A DNA stretch of 64,000 nt, taken from contig NZ_CP025113.1 of assembly GCF_002831585.1 (NCBI RefSeq), positions 6,835,001-6,899,000 of the forward strand, written 5' to 3'. The position numbers and the translations under genes were made by a program. Below the pieces are notes generated by a model. That model was given only the letters and a program-made list of their open reading frames with translations, did no database searches and was not told where the DNA came from. This DNA comes from Bradyrhizobium sp. SK17. GTDB taxonomy: Bacteria > Pseudomonadota > Alphaproteobacteria > Rhizobiales > Xanthobacteraceae. Of the stretch, positions 36,804 to 46,072 are shown piece by piece; position 1 is the first letter of the stretch, and every line of letters begins with the position of its first letter.

Positions 36804-37729
36804 GAAGCCTGCCCCTTGAACCAGGCCACGTAGTCGGCAAGGCCCTGGTCGAGCGCAATGCGCCAATCGAAGCCGATCTGGCGCAGCGTTGCATCGTCGG
36901 CCAGCAAGCTCGCGGGATCGCCGGGCCGGCTTATTCCCGAGTGTCGCACGACCGTGTTGCCGCCCCACAACTTGATGAGGCCGGCTGCGATGTCGGCGAC
37001 GCTGGTGCCTCGGCCCGACCCGCCATTGATGATCCGGAAGGTCTGCTGCGAGGCGGGTTGCGCGAGACCGGCAAGCAGCCTTGCGACATCGCGAACGTCG
37101 GTCCAATCACGGATTTCACTACCGGTCCCGCCGAGCGTGAGCACCGGCTCCTTGGCCGCCAGCCGCGAGCAGATGTCCCAGAGCAGTTGCTTGCGCAGGT
37201 TGGGGCCGTAGACCGAGAACAGTCGAACGATGCTGCAATCGATGCCGAACGACTGCGCGTAGCTGCGGCACAATTGCTCCATCATCCATTTGTGCTGCCC
37301 GTAGGGCGACATCGGAGCCGGGACGGCACTCTCGGCAATCGGCCCGACATGGTCGGCGCCATAGACGGCCGCGCTCGATGCCGCGATCACCGCGCAATCC
37401 GGCGCGGATCCCCGCAGCCATTCGAGCAGCCGCGCGGTGCTCGCCACGGTTCGGGAAAAATCCTCGAACGGCCGCTCGATCGAGACGCCGACGGACGATC
37501 CGCCAGCCAGATGAAAGACGCGCGCCGGCAGCCCATGCGCAGCCGCGAGCGCGTTCAGATTGGCCGCGTCGATCTCACCGTTGATCCAGCTCTGCAAGCC
37601 AAGCTGCCGGGCTTCCGTTGCGGAGATCGTCCCGTGTCCGACGCCGTGCACGGCATGACCGGCTCCTGCCAGTTCATGCACGAGATGGCGACCGATGAAA
37701 CCGTTCGCGCCTGTGACCCAGACGATCAT
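36800..37729 (-). CDS. NAD-dependent epimerase/dehydratase (extended SDR)
   Basis: A 309-residue extended SDR. Cofactor motif WVTGANGFIGRHL; catalytic Tyr and Lys in YGQHK; an ASSAAVYG block, IVRLFSVYGPN and RDWTDVRDVARL are the usual family signatures. It resembles GDP-mannose 4,6-dehydratase/GDP-sugar reductase relatives more than the three SDRs of the lower operon, so it may provide a deoxy-sugar. Substrate not assignable. Separated by 3 bases from the methyltransferase upstream and overlapping the GT4 downstream. Confidence 0.87.
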   Translation of the reverse strand: MIVWVTGANGFIGRHLVHELAGAGHAVHGVGHGTISATEARQLGLQSWINGEIDAANLNALAAAHGLPARVFHLAGGSSVGVSIERPFEDFSRTVASTARLLEWLRGSAPDCAVIAASSAAVYGADHVGPIAESAVPAPMSPYGQHKWMMEQLCRSYAQSFGIDCSIVRLFSVYGPNLRKQLLWDICSRLAAKEPVLTLGGTGSEIRDWTDVRDVARLLAGLAQPASQQTFRIINGGSGRGTSVADIAAGLIKLWGGNTVVRHSGISRPGDPASLLADDATLRQIGFDWRIALDQGLADYVAWFKGQAS

Positions 37730-37732
37730 CGC

Positions 37733-38584
37733 TCAGGCCTTGTGACAGACAAAGGAGTAGAGCCGGCCGGGCCGGTTGTCGAAGCGTTCGGCAATCGACA
37801 GCAGCGAGCCGAACACCTGGCGCGACGCCAGCGCACCTCGCCACAGCGGAGCCACCGGAATCTTCTGCGACAGTCTGGTCACGATCGCGGCGCGCAGGGT
37901 CTCCCGCGTATACGGGAACAGGTTGATCGGGCTTTGCAGCGGCGCCAGCGTGTCGATCGCGGAAAATCCCGCGCTCGTCAGCGCGCCGGTGTAGCGATCG
38001 AGCAGGAAGGCATGTTCGCCGCCATAGAGATGATGCAGCGGATGCTGTGCGAGGAACTGCGGCAGATCCGCCTCCTTGCTGATGACATGCTCGCGCGCCG
38101 CGATCAGCATGCCGCCCGGCCGCAGCACGCGAAACATCTCCCGGCATGCGCTCTCGAGATCTCGCGTATGGTGCAGCACGGCGCGGGCGAACACGAGATC
38201 GAAGGTCGCATCGTCGAACGGCAGCCGCTCGGAAAATTCCTCGACCACCCGGATCGGCAGCCGGGTCTGCTGCGCCAGATCCCGGATCGCCGCTGCGCCG
38301 ACGATCGCGCTCGGATCAGGCTCCAGCGCCGTCACATCAAAGCCGTTGCGGGCGAGCGCGTAGCTCGCAATGCCGCGACCCGCCCCGACGTCGAGCGCGG
38401 TGCCGGAACGGCCAGCCAGCAGCGCGGCGACCGCCTGCCACTCTGAGCTCCTGAAATAGCGTTCAGCAGCGTCAGCCAGGGGATCGTCGTAGAATGCGTC
38501 GAGCACGAGCTGGCGCTGGTCCGGCTGATTGCGCAGCCAGACCACCGCTTCCTCCCAGGTGGTAAACTTGCGCTCACCGCTCAT
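37733..38584 (-). CDS. Class I SAM-dependent methyltransferase
   Basis: A 283-residue protein with motif I ALDVGAGRGIASYALARNG, the acidic residue in TALEPDPSAIVG, and FDLVFARAVLHHTRDLE plus VLRPGGMLIAAREH, typical of Methyltransf_11. The ATG at 38584 overlaps the upstream acyltransferase by 11 bases; a start three codons earlier is possible. The C-terminal ~100 residues (YGGEHAFLLDRYTGALTSAG onward) form an extra segment seen in sugar or glycan methyltransferases. Probably methylates a sugar of the glycan. Confidence 0.85.
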   Translation of the reverse strand: MSGERKFTTWEEAVVWLRNQPDQRQLVLDAFYDDPLADAAERYFRSSEWQAVAALLAGRSGTALDVGAGRGIASYALARNGFDVTALEPDPSAIVGAAAIRDLAQQTRLPIRVVEEFSERLPFDDATFDLVFARAVLHHTRDLESACREMFRVLRPGGMLIAAREHVISKEADLPQFLAQHPLHHLYGGEHAFLLDRYTGALTSAGFSAIDTLAPLQSPINLFPYTRETLRAAIVTRLSQKIPVAPLWRGALASRQVFGSLLSIAERFDNRPGRLYSFVCHKA

Positions 38585-39143
38585 CGGGACCAAGCTCCCT
38601 CACCAGCACGGCCGGATTGCCCGCCACGATCGAGAACGGCGCGACATCCCGGGTCACCACCGCGCCGGCCGCGACGATCGCACCCTGACCGATCGTCACA
38701 CCACGCAACACCATGGCGCCGGCGCCAACCCACGCATCGTCGCGAATCCGCACCGGACCTTCATCAAGCGAGATGTCGTTCGGATGTCCGCGAGTGAAAA
38801 TGTCCTGGACCTGCCGGTGCCGCTCCGCTGCCCGCAGCGGATGGGTGAGATTGTCGAACACGTTCGCCGAATGCGAGATCAGCACGCGGTCGCCGATCTC
38901 GATCGAGGCCGCCGACCAGATCCGCGTGCCCTCGCCGACATAGCACCATTCGCCGATCTTGATCTCCCCGCCATGCGCGAAGGTCAGCAGCTCGCCCAGG
39001 ATTCGGCTGTTGCGGCCGACGACGATCTTGTCGGAATCGCCGCGGATGTTTCGGATCCTGGCCGAGCGCCCGAGCGCTGCGTCGGCCTGCAACCGGCAGG
39101 TCGCGCGACCGATCAGGCGCTGGATCAGGTAGTCGAGATTCAT
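38574..39143 (-). CDS. Hexapeptide-repeat acyltransferase (LbetaH family)
   Basis: A 189-residue left-handed beta-helix protein with hexads such as IKIGEWCYVGEGTRIWS, IEIGDRVLISHSANVFDN and VTIGQGAIVAAGAVVTRDV, ending PFSIVAGNPAVLV. The ISHSANVFDNLTHPL loop resembles O-acetyltransferases of the NodL/WbbJ type. ATG at 39143 overlaps the upstream methyltransferase as ATGA. Probably O-acetylates a sugar of the repeat unit; the acceptor is unknown. Confidence 0.85.
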   Translation of the reverse strand: MNLDYLIQRLIGRATCRLQADAALGRSARIRNIRGDSDKIVVGRNSRILGELLTFAHGGEIKIGEWCYVGEGTRIWSAASIEIGDRVLISHSANVFDNLTHPLRAAERHRQVQDIFTRGHPNDISLDEGPVRIRDDAWVGAGAMVLRGVTIGQGAIVAAGAVVTRDVAPFSIVAGNPAVLVRELGPDER

Positions 39144-39979
39144 GCCGTCAACTGCAGGCACGCGACGGCGCGCGACGACGCCGCGAGGTCATTGCCCTGC
39201 CCCTTGCCGGTATGGATGTCGAAGACGGTGGCGTCGGCGAGTGCCTCGGCGCTTTGGCGCGACCAGCCCTGCCGCGAATAGCCGAAATAGTCGACCTGGT
39301 GCGATGCCGCGCCGAACGCCTCGATGATGCGCTCGATCATCGCGAGGTCGAACACCTGATACCAGCCGAGATTGTCGCGCTTGCCGAACGGCACGGAGAT
39401 CAGGCAGGTCCCGCCGGGCTTGAGGATGCGCTTGAATTCCTTCACCGCGGGGACGAAGCCGTCGCGGTCGGTCTCGGCGTCGCGCGGATCGCCGGTGTAG
39501 AGCATCTGATTGTCGAGGCCGATGTGCTCGATCGTGGAAATGCTGGCGACGGTATCGAACACGTGGTCGCCGAACATCGTCTGGCGGAGATCGCCGTACA
39601 CATAGGAATAGCCGTCACGCCAATAGCACCGCTTCTCCGGTGCCAGCGTCATGATGGTGAGGTCCGCGCCACGGAACGGCGGACGCTGCAACAGGAAATC
39701 GTGATTGAAGGTCGAGCCCGCGTCCAGCATCTTGCCGACGTTGGTCAACCGGCCATAGACCCAGGGATATTCGACCACGCGCTCGTCCATGGCGATGCCG
39801 TAGCCGGGCGGAAGCTCCTTTCCCGGCTGAAGCAGGCCCGCATCGATCGCCGCGGTGATGGTGTCGCGCTTGACCGTCTGATAGCCCGGGCCGAACGGCC
39901 GTGGCCGCATCTTGAACAACGGCACGGCAAGCCCGTCGGCCGCCCATTTCAGCTGATGGATCAAGTCACTTGCAGACAT
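39140..39979 (-). CDS. SAM-dependent methyltransferase-like protein
   Basis: A 279-residue protein. GKMLDAGSTFNHDFLL is a variant motif I, and FDTVASISTIEHIGLDN and RILKPGGTCLISVPFGKRD are the post-motif strands of a class I methyltransferase. The N-terminal ~65 residues are not part of the fold and may bind the acceptor. The ATG at 39979 follows a 46-base gap from the CgeB-like gene. Likely one of three sugar methyltransferases in this locus. Confidence 0.78.
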   Translation of the reverse strand: MSASDLIHQLKWAADGLAVPLFKMRPRPFGPGYQTVKRDTITAAIDAGLLQPGKELPPGYGIAMDERVVEYPWVYGRLTNVGKMLDAGSTFNHDFLLQRPPFRGADLTIMTLAPEKRCYWRDGYSYVYGDLRQTMFGDHVFDTVASISTIEHIGLDNQMLYTGDPRDAETDRDGFVPAVKEFKRILKPGGTCLISVPFGKRDNLGWYQVFDLAMIERIIEAFGAASHQVDYFGYSRQGWSRQSAEALADATVFDIHTGKGQGNDLAASSRAVACLQLTA

Positions 39980-40025
39980 TATCTCGGCCCGATCGCCCGC
40001 CCGCTGGCCGGCTCTGTGCCCCCCT

Positions 40026-41123
40026 CTAGCACGGCTCAATCCGCGCGACGAGATCGATAAACTGCGCCCATTGCGAGGCCTTGCCGTAGGTCTCCTGCAC
40101 CCGCGCCCGGCCGGATGCGGCGATCCCGGCCCATTGCGGCCAGTCCCGCAGGCTGCTCGAAATCGCCTCCACGGCCCGCTCGGGAACATCATAGGTGCGC
40201 ATCGTGACGCCGTCCTGCATCGCCGCCGGATAGTTTCCGGCGTCCGACACCAGCAGCGACCCGCAGCCCATCGCCTCGAAGCAGCGCATATTGCCGCGAT
40301 CATTGCCGGCCATGTCGATCGCACCGTTGAGCACGATCTTCGCTGACCCGAACAGCTCGTAGAGATCCCGCCCAAACAGCGGCAGCCTCGCGATTCGCGC
40401 GATGACGTCGGGCCGCCGATGCTTGCCGAGCGGCAGCAATCGCCCGAGCGCGCTTTCGGCAAGCCGCGTCAGCCGCGACGCGTCGAGGCAGAACACGATG
40501 TTGCGGTCGGCCGCGAGCGCTGCGACCTGTTCGAGCGTTCGGCCCCGCGCGCTGTGATGCCGCGAATATCCGCCGACGAACGCCACGTCGATCGGCCGCT
40601 CGCCGCGACCGTATTGCTCCATGACAGGATCGATCGCAGGGAAGAACAGCTCCGCCCGGCATCCTTTGTCGCGCCAGGCCTGGAGGATCGACGGGAAGTT
40701 GCCAAGCACCGCGCCATAGGAGGTGAGATCGGCATTTCCCGAGGGCGCCGCGCGCCAGCACAGCGTCTTCTTCACACAGCCCGGAAGCTTGGCGATGAAC
40801 GCGCTCGGATAGCGCACCGGGTCGAGATTGTAGAACACTTCGGTTCCATGATGCTCGATCTGCGCGAGCAGGATGGCTTCGAGCGTCGGCGTCCCCTGAA
40901 TGCCCTGTTCGCGCGCCCACTGGCGTTGCAGCGCCTCGTCATCGCCATTGGTGAAGAAGGCTTCGGGCGCGCCGTCGAGCACCGGCTTGAGAAAATGCGC
41001 CGCACCAAAACGATCGTGCAGGAACACGTCGCGCCGTGCCGCGAAGGACGACGCCTTTGCCGCGAGTTGATTCAGCCGCGGCAGATAGGACGGATAGAGA
41101 CCGCTATTCTGGAACAGACGCAT
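40026..41123 (-). CDS. CgeB-like glycosyltransferase (Glyco_trans_1_2 type)
   Basis: A 365-residue protein. RPIDVAFVGGYSRHHSARG, LYELFGSAKIVLNGAID and the NMRCFEAMGCGSLLVSD motif are the CgeB-type second-lobe signature, more orthodox than in the three-paralogue set (10.3, 25.6, 27.0 kb). It starts with LFQNSGLYPSYLPRLNQLA, giving a first lobe without a membrane segment. It sits 3 bases from asnB copy 3 in the upper operon. Probable glycan glycosyltransferase; donor and acceptor unknown. Confidence 0.75.
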   Translation of the reverse strand: MRLFQNSGLYPSYLPRLNQLAAKASSFAARRDVFLHDRFGAAHFLKPVLDGAPEAFFTNGDDEALQRQWAREQGIQGTPTLEAILLAQIEHHGTEVFYNLDPVRYPSAFIAKLPGCVKKTLCWRAAPSGNADLTSYGAVLGNFPSILQAWRDKGCRAELFFPAIDPVMEQYGRGERPIDVAFVGGYSRHHSARGRTLEQVAALAADRNIVFCLDASRLTRLAESALGRLLPLGKHRRPDVIARIARLPLFGRDLYELFGSAKIVLNGAIDMAGNDRGNMRCFEAMGCGSLLVSDAGNYPAAMQDGVTMRTYDVPERAVEAISSSLRDWPQWAGIAASGRARVQETYGKASQWAQFIDLVARIEPC

Positions 41124-41126
41124 TGC

Positions 41127-42965
41127 TTACGCGGACCTTGCCAACAGCCATTTCATGTTCAGGTATGGCCAGATCCGGCCAACGGATTCCCAATCCCAGC
41201 GCTGCGTTGCCGTCAGGTGGCTAACCACCTTTCGGAGCGGCGCTTCGTCGACGAACTCGGCAAATGCCGGGACTTTCCGATCGAGCAGCGCCGCGGTCCA
41301 ACCGGACAACGGTCCATTCAGCCATTCCGGCATCGGCGAGTTGAAGCCGACCTTGCGGCGCGCGGTGCGGATACTCTCAGGCATCAGGTTCGCCATCGCC
41401 TGACGCGCAATCACCTTGGTCATGCCATCGGCCGACTTGCTCGCTTCCGGCAGCGCCATCGTATAGGTCACCAACCGCCAGTCCATGAACGGCATGCGGA
41501 CCTCGATCCCATGCGCCATCGAGAGCCGGTCGAAATTGCGCAGAATGGTGGGCAGCGTGGTCGAGTGGAACATGCGGTAGAGACGTCGGTTCAGAGCACC
41601 CCACGTATCCGGCAGTCGATCGTTCTCGGCGACCAGCGGCAACGCCGCAGGGATCGCAGTCAGGCCTCCTCGCAGGAAATAGTGGCCCTGGCGGCTGATC
41701 ATCTGCGCCCGCAAGAAGTCGATGCCGCGCTGCGCTAGTTGCGATCGCGACATCAGCGCAGCCGCAGCGTTGCGGATCCGGAACGCGGCCGACTTTCCTT
41801 CCTGAAAGTAAGCGCCCATCAATTCGTCCGCGCCATGGCCATCGAGCGACACGGTGACATTCTGGCGCCGCAGCTCGCGATAGATCAGCCATGGTGCGCT
41901 CGGCAGCCCGATATAGACGTCGTCATTGTCGTCGAGGATGCGGTCGAGGTCGGTGAGCGCATCGGAGCGCCCGATCGCCAGGAAGCTCGGCGCCACCTTG
42001 GCCCAGGCGGCCGCTTCCTCCGCCATCGGCCGCTCGTCATTGCTGGCGCCGGGAAAGGTCGCGACAAAGGCGTGCCGCCAGGCGGTCGAGTCGCGCGGGC
42101 CCATGCCGGCCTTCTCATGGGTTGCCATGGCGCAGATCACCGCGGATGAGTCGAAGCCGCCGGACAGGCAGGTCCCGATCGGAACGTCACTGCGCATCCG
42201 CAACGCAACGGAATCCTGGAACAGGTCGCGAAAGCGCTCGACGCGCTCGGCTTCGGTGCCCGGGACATCGGGCAGATGGTCCACGGTCCGCCACCAGCGG
42301 CGGACCTGCACGCGTCCCTGCCGCAACCACATGCAGTGGCCGCCTTGCAGGCGACGAAGCTGCGAATACAACGTCCGCTCGCTGCCCTCGATTCCGAACG
42401 GGTCAAGCAACAGCCGCCGCGCCACGTCGATGTCGAGCGACGCCTCGATCAGTCCGCTCCGCGCCAGCGCTCGCTGCTCGGACGCAAACACGAACCGCTC
42501 GGACGATAGCGCATACAGCAGCGGCTTGATGCCGAAGCGATCGCGGGCAAGGAACAGCTCGTCCGTCGTCGTATCGTAGATCGCCAGTGCCCACATGCCG
42601 TTGAAGCGCAGCAGCATGTCTTCGCCCCAGGCCCGCCAGGCGGCAAGGATCACCTCCGTATCGGACTGGCTGCGGAACACCGCGCCCTTCGCCTCGAGCT
42701 CGCGCCGCAGTTCGAGGAAGTTATAGATCTCGCCATTGTAGACGATCACATGGCGGCCATCGCCTGACGCCATCGGCTGATAGCCGCCTTCGCCGGGATC
42801 GATGATGGCGAGCCGACGATGGCCGAAGGCGACGTTCCGCTTGGCGTTGAACCAGGTGCCCTCGCCGAACGGACCGCGATGCGCGATCAGGCTGGTGAGC
42901 CGCGAGATGTCAGCCGGCTCCACCGGGGCGCCGCGCAGATTGACGATGCCTGCGATACCACACAT
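41127..42965 (-). CDS. asnB: Asparagine synthase-type glutamine amidotransferase, copy 3, with altered HRGPD motif
   Basis: A 612-residue AsnB-family protein. Cys2 (MCGIAGIVNLRG) and YNGEIYNFLELR are intact, but the normally invariant HRGPD is HRGPF (Phe33). The ATP loop SGGFDSSAV lies near residue 267 and SLDGHGADELMGAY replaces the usual DGQGGDE. These changes suggest a shifted substrate or weakened glutamine use. The frame is open far upstream, but the start at 42965 puts Cys2 in place. It is flanked by the flippase (2 bases apart) and the CgeB-like enzyme. Confidence 0.9.
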   Translation of the reverse strand: MCGIAGIVNLRGAPVEPADISRLTSLIAHRGPFGEGTWFNAKRNVAFGHRRLAIIDPGEGGYQPMASGDGRHVIVYNGEIYNFLELRRELEAKGAVFRSQSDTEVILAAWRAWGEDMLLRFNGMWALAIYDTTTDELFLARDRFGIKPLLYALSSERFVFASEQRALARSGLIEASLDIDVARRLLLDPFGIEGSERTLYSQLRRLQGGHCMWLRQGRVQVRRWWRTVDHLPDVPGTEAERVERFRDLFQDSVALRMRSDVPIGTCLSGGFDSSAVICAMATHEKAGMGPRDSTAWRHAFVATFPGASNDERPMAEEAAAWAKVAPSFLAIGRSDALTDLDRILDDNDDVYIGLPSAPWLIYRELRRQNVTVSLDGHGADELMGAYFQEGKSAAFRIRNAAAALMSRSQLAQRGIDFLRAQMISRQGHYFLRGGLTAIPAALPLVAENDRLPDTWGALNRRLYRMFHSTTLPTILRNFDRLSMAHGIEVRMPFMDWRLVTYTMALPEASKSADGMTKVIARQAMANLMPESIRTARRKVGFNSPMPEWLNGPLSGWTAALLDRKVPAFAEFVDEAPLRKVVSHLTATQRWDWESVGRIWPYLNMKWLLARSA

Positions 42966-42967
42966 GT

Positions 42968-44569
42968 CTACACGGCCTTGAAGGGCAAGAAGCGACTGAT
43001 GATGATGCGCAGATCGCGCCAGCAGACGGCGCGATACGGACCGAGTTGCGACGCCGCGACGGCTGCGACGAAGATCACCGCCGCCGATACGCCGTAGAGC
43101 GACACCACATACCACCATGACGGCGCGTGGTCGAATGCGGTGTGACCAAGCTGAGAGCGCAGCGCCAGCGCAATGGCAATCCCGGTAGCCAGCGGGATCA
43201 CGACAAAATGCAACATCCTTGACCACATCCCGGACAGCCTGAAGGTTCGCCGCAGCAGCAGCACCGTGATCACCATCTGGGCGACCATCCCGACACAGGA
43301 GCTCCAGCCGGCGGCCTGCCAGCCGAAGACCGGCAGCGCGATGGCGCTGGTCGCGAGCGTGAAAATGCCCGTGACCAGCGAGATCAGCGCGTTGGAGCTG
43401 GAGCGCCCCTGCGACAGAAGATAGTACGCAAACACGTTGGCGCTCGATCCCAATATCCCGCTGATCGCAAGCACCACCAGCACCTGCTGCGCCTCGGCGG
43501 CGACTTCGGCGCCGGTCCATCGATACAGCAATGCGCCGGCGACCGGGATCAGACCGCCGAGCGCGCTCGCGGCGAGCACGTTGAGAATCCAGGACGAGCG
43601 CAGCAGCAGGTCGACCCTGCGTTCGTCATCCTCGTTTTGCAGTGTGCTGAAGAACGGAAACAAGATCTCGCCGATCTTCAGCACGCCGATATAGACCGCC
43701 TCTTCCAGCCGCTGCGCGACACTGTAGAAACCGACGAATTGCGGCTGCAACAGCGCGCCGAGCAGATAGCGGTCCGCCTGGCCGGCGAACAACGCGCCGC
43801 TCTGCGCGGCGACCTGCCAGCCGCCGAGCGTGACCAATGCCCGCAGCGCGCCTTGATCGAGCGCCGGCCGCGCCAGCCAATCGCTGATGGCGAGCTGTGA
43901 CCAGGCGAAGGCCATCAGCAGATTCGTCGCAAAGCCCAGAGCCTGACAGCCGAGGAAGGTCGAGGCGCGCGGCGCGTGCGGGATCAGCAGCAGCATCGAC
44001 ATCGTCGTCACCACCGTGCCGGCGATGCTGATCGCGGCGATCCGCCGATAATCCTGACGTGCGGTGAACAGCGACTGGAAGACCGCGAACAGGCACTGGC
44101 ACAGCCAGCCGGTGCCGGCCAGCGCGAAGGCAAGCCCGAGATCGTCGCCCGCGGGACCGCCGAGGTGAAATCCCAATCGCGCGAGCGGCGCGCCGGCAAA
44201 GGCAAGCAGTGCCGCGATCACACAGCCGCCAACGATAGCGAGCGCTAGGGCGGTCGCGAAGAACCGCCGCGCCGCGTCGCGATCGGTCGGTTCAAGTCTT
44301 TGTGCAAGCTCACGCGCGGTCGAAAGGCCAAGTGCGTTGCTGAACATCAGCGCCGGAGCGACACAGGCCGTGACGAGGCCGGCAACACCGAAGGCAGCGA
44401 GGCCAAGGCGGAAAATCACGAATGGCAGGATCGCGAGATTGAGCAGCACCGCAACCGCAAAGGCGGTCGCGTTCCATGCCGAGTTGCCGAGCAGATGGGA
44501 TGGACCCTTCTTCACCGCCATGCCCGCTTTTGGTCCATCGCCTCGATACGCCTCAAGTGCCTCTTGCAT
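42968..44569 (-). CDS. Oligosaccharide flippase family protein (Wzx-like)
   Basis: A 533-residue inner-membrane protein with about 12-14 hydrophobic segments, including FAVAVLLNLAILPFVIF and LALAIVGGCVIAALLAF, and the loop GQADRYLLGALLQPQFVGFYSVA, a good match to Polysacc_synt/MATE-type Wzx proteins. It should flip lipid-linked repeat units. ATG at 44569 is used; ATG at 44521 (MAVKKG) would give 517 residues and is nearly as likely. First gene of the upper minus-strand operon, divergent from the CoA-transferase. Confidence 0.86.
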   Translation of the reverse strand: MQEALEAYRGDGPKAGMAVKKGPSHLLGNSAWNATAFAVAVLLNLAILPFVIFRLGLAAFGVAGLVTACVAPALMFSNALGLSTARELAQRLEPTDRDAARRFFATALALAIVGGCVIAALLAFAGAPLARLGFHLGGPAGDDLGLAFALAGTGWLCQCLFAVFQSLFTARQDYRRIAAISIAGTVVTTMSMLLLIPHAPRASTFLGCQALGFATNLLMAFAWSQLAISDWLARPALDQGALRALVTLGGWQVAAQSGALFAGQADRYLLGALLQPQFVGFYSVAQRLEEAVYIGVLKIGEILFPFFSTLQNEDDERRVDLLLRSSWILNVLAASALGGLIPVAGALLYRWTGAEVAAEAQQVLVVLAISGILGSSANVFAYYLLSQGRSSSNALISLVTGIFTLATSAIALPVFGWQAAGWSSCVGMVAQMVITVLLLRRTFRLSGMWSRMLHFVVIPLATGIAIALALRSQLGHTAFDHAPSWWYVVSLYGVSAAVIFVAAVAASQLGPYRAVCWRDLRIIISRFLPFKAV

Positions 44570-44700
44570 AAGGCAAACCCCGGCACGGGGACCGGCTAGC
44601 AGCCGGCAGGGTGATTGTCGAGGGTGGGCGGGCGGCGCGGACCGGCTAACAGGCGTGGGTCGGGCGCAAATCACACAAAAGCAGTAGCCGATCTCTCGGG

Positions 44701-44715
44701 GAACCATGACGGTTC
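44701..44715. promoter_or_regulatory. Inverted repeat in the flippase/CoA-transferase divergent region
   Basis: GAACC-N5-GGTTC at 44701-44715, within the 255-base gap that must hold the flippase operon promoter. Geometry (5-base arms, 5-base spacer) equals the GTTCA-N5-TGAAC sites but the arms differ, so it is only a weak operator candidate. Confidence 0.25.
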
Positions 44716-44824
44716 GTTTCCGGTCCGCGCTGTCGTCCGGGTAACAGTTGGAAAGACCTGCCAAATTGTCTAAGGCAGAGTGGCCGAAGCCCCCAGAGCG
44801 GCCCGCCAAGCAAGAGGTGTCTCA

Positions 44825-46018
44825 ATGCCCTTCCCCCGCGCATCCCAAGCCCTGTACCGTTTCACCGTGCTGGATCTGACCCGGGTCCGGTCGGGGCCGA
44901 CCTGCGTGCGCCAGCTCGCAGACTGGGGCGCCAATGTCATCAAGATCGATGCGCTGCTGGAAGACGGCGGCGGCGAGCAGCCGGGCGGCCCCCGCGGCGG
45001 GTCCGACTTCCAGAACCTGCACCGCAACAAGCGGGCCATGACGCTGAACCTGAAAGACCCCAAGGGGCTCGAGGTGTTCAAGCGGCTGGCCGAGCAGGCC
45101 GACGTCGTCGTCGAAAACTTCCGGCCGGACGTCAAGGCCAAGCTCGGCATCGACTATGAGAGCATCCGCGCAATCAATCCGAAGATCGTCTATGGCAGCA
45201 TCTCCGGGTTCGGCCAGGACGGCCCCTATCACAAGCGCCCAGGCTTCGATCAGATCGCCCAAGGCATGGGCGGCCTGATGTCGGTGACCGGCGCCCCCGG
45301 CGAAGGACCGATGCGGGTCGGCATCCCCGTGGCCGACCTGACTGCGGGCCTGTTCTGCGCGATCGGCATCCTCACCGCGCTGCTCGAGCGCGACGTCTCA
45401 GGCCAGGGCCAGTGGGTGCAGACCTCGCTGCTACAGGCGCAGATCTTCATGCTGGATTTCCAGGCGGCGCGCTGGCTGATGGAGAAGGAAGTCGCCAAGC
45501 AGGCTGGCAACAACCACCCGACCTCGATCCCGACCGGCGTGTTCAAGACCTCCGACGGCTACATCAACATCGCCACCACAGGCGGCCGGATCTGGGAGCG
45601 CTGTGCCCAGGCGATCGGCGCGCCCGACCTGATCACCGATCCCGACTACGCCACGGCGCCGGCGCGCTCGAAGAACCGCGACGCGCTGAATGCGCGGATC
45701 AACGCGCTGACCGAGAAGAAATCGACCGAGACCTGGGTGCAGGAATTGAACGCCGCCGGCGTGCCGTGCGGACCGATCTACGCGATCGACCAGATGTTCG
45801 AGGATGCCCAGGTCAAGCATCTCGGCATGGCCCAGCACGTGCCCAATGACGAGAACCGGCATATCCAGCTGGTCAGCCAGCCGGTGACGCTCTCGCGGAC
45901 GCCAAGCAAGATGGCGGCGCGGCCGCCGGAATTCGGCGAGCAGACCGAGGAGGTTCTGACCGAGTTCGGCTTCGGCACGGACGAGATCGCCGAGCTTCGG
46001 CAGCGCAAGGTGGTTTGA
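44825..46018 (+). CDS. CaiB/BaiF family class III CoA-transferase
   Basis: A 397-residue CoA-transferase. TVLDLTRVRSGPTCVRQLAD is the CoA-binding N-terminus, VVENFRPDV a conserved block, and Asp171 in GIPVADLTAG is the catalytic aspartate that forms the acyl-aspartyl anhydride. The C-terminal GVPCGPIYAIDQMFEDAQV segment is standard. ATG 44825 is preceded by AGAGGTG at 44813-44819; the frame is open 15 codons further up. Substrate (formyl, carnitinyl, succinyl and others) not deducible. Downstream are transporter genes on the opposite strand. Confidence 0.93.
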   Translation: MPFPRASQALYRFTVLDLTRVRSGPTCVRQLADWGANVIKIDALLEDGGGEQPGGPRGGSDFQNLHRNKRAMTLNLKDPKGLEVFKRLAEQADVVVENFRPDVKAKLGIDYESIRAINPKIVYGSISGFGQDGPYHKRPGFDQIAQGMGGLMSVTGAPGEGPMRVGIPVADLTAGLFCAIGILTALLERDVSGQGQWVQTSLLQAQIFMLDFQAARWLMEKEVAKQAGNNHPTSIPTGVFKTSDGYINIATTGGRIWERCAQAIGAPDLITDPDYATAPARSKNRDALNARINALTEKKSTETWVQELNAAGVPCGPIYAIDQMFEDAQVKHLGMAQHVPNDENRHIQLVSQPVTLSRTPSKMAARPPEFGEQTEEVLTEFGFGTDEIAELRQRKVV

Positions 46019-46072
46019 CGGTACCAAACCACCAGTCCATCGATTCGAGACTCGTCCGAGCCCAAACCGCGG

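Noticed and set aside
42966..43520. N-terminal extension of asnB copy 3 by 185 codons
   Set aside because: AsnB needs Cys at position 2, which the start at 42965 supplies; the extension lies inside the flippase gene.
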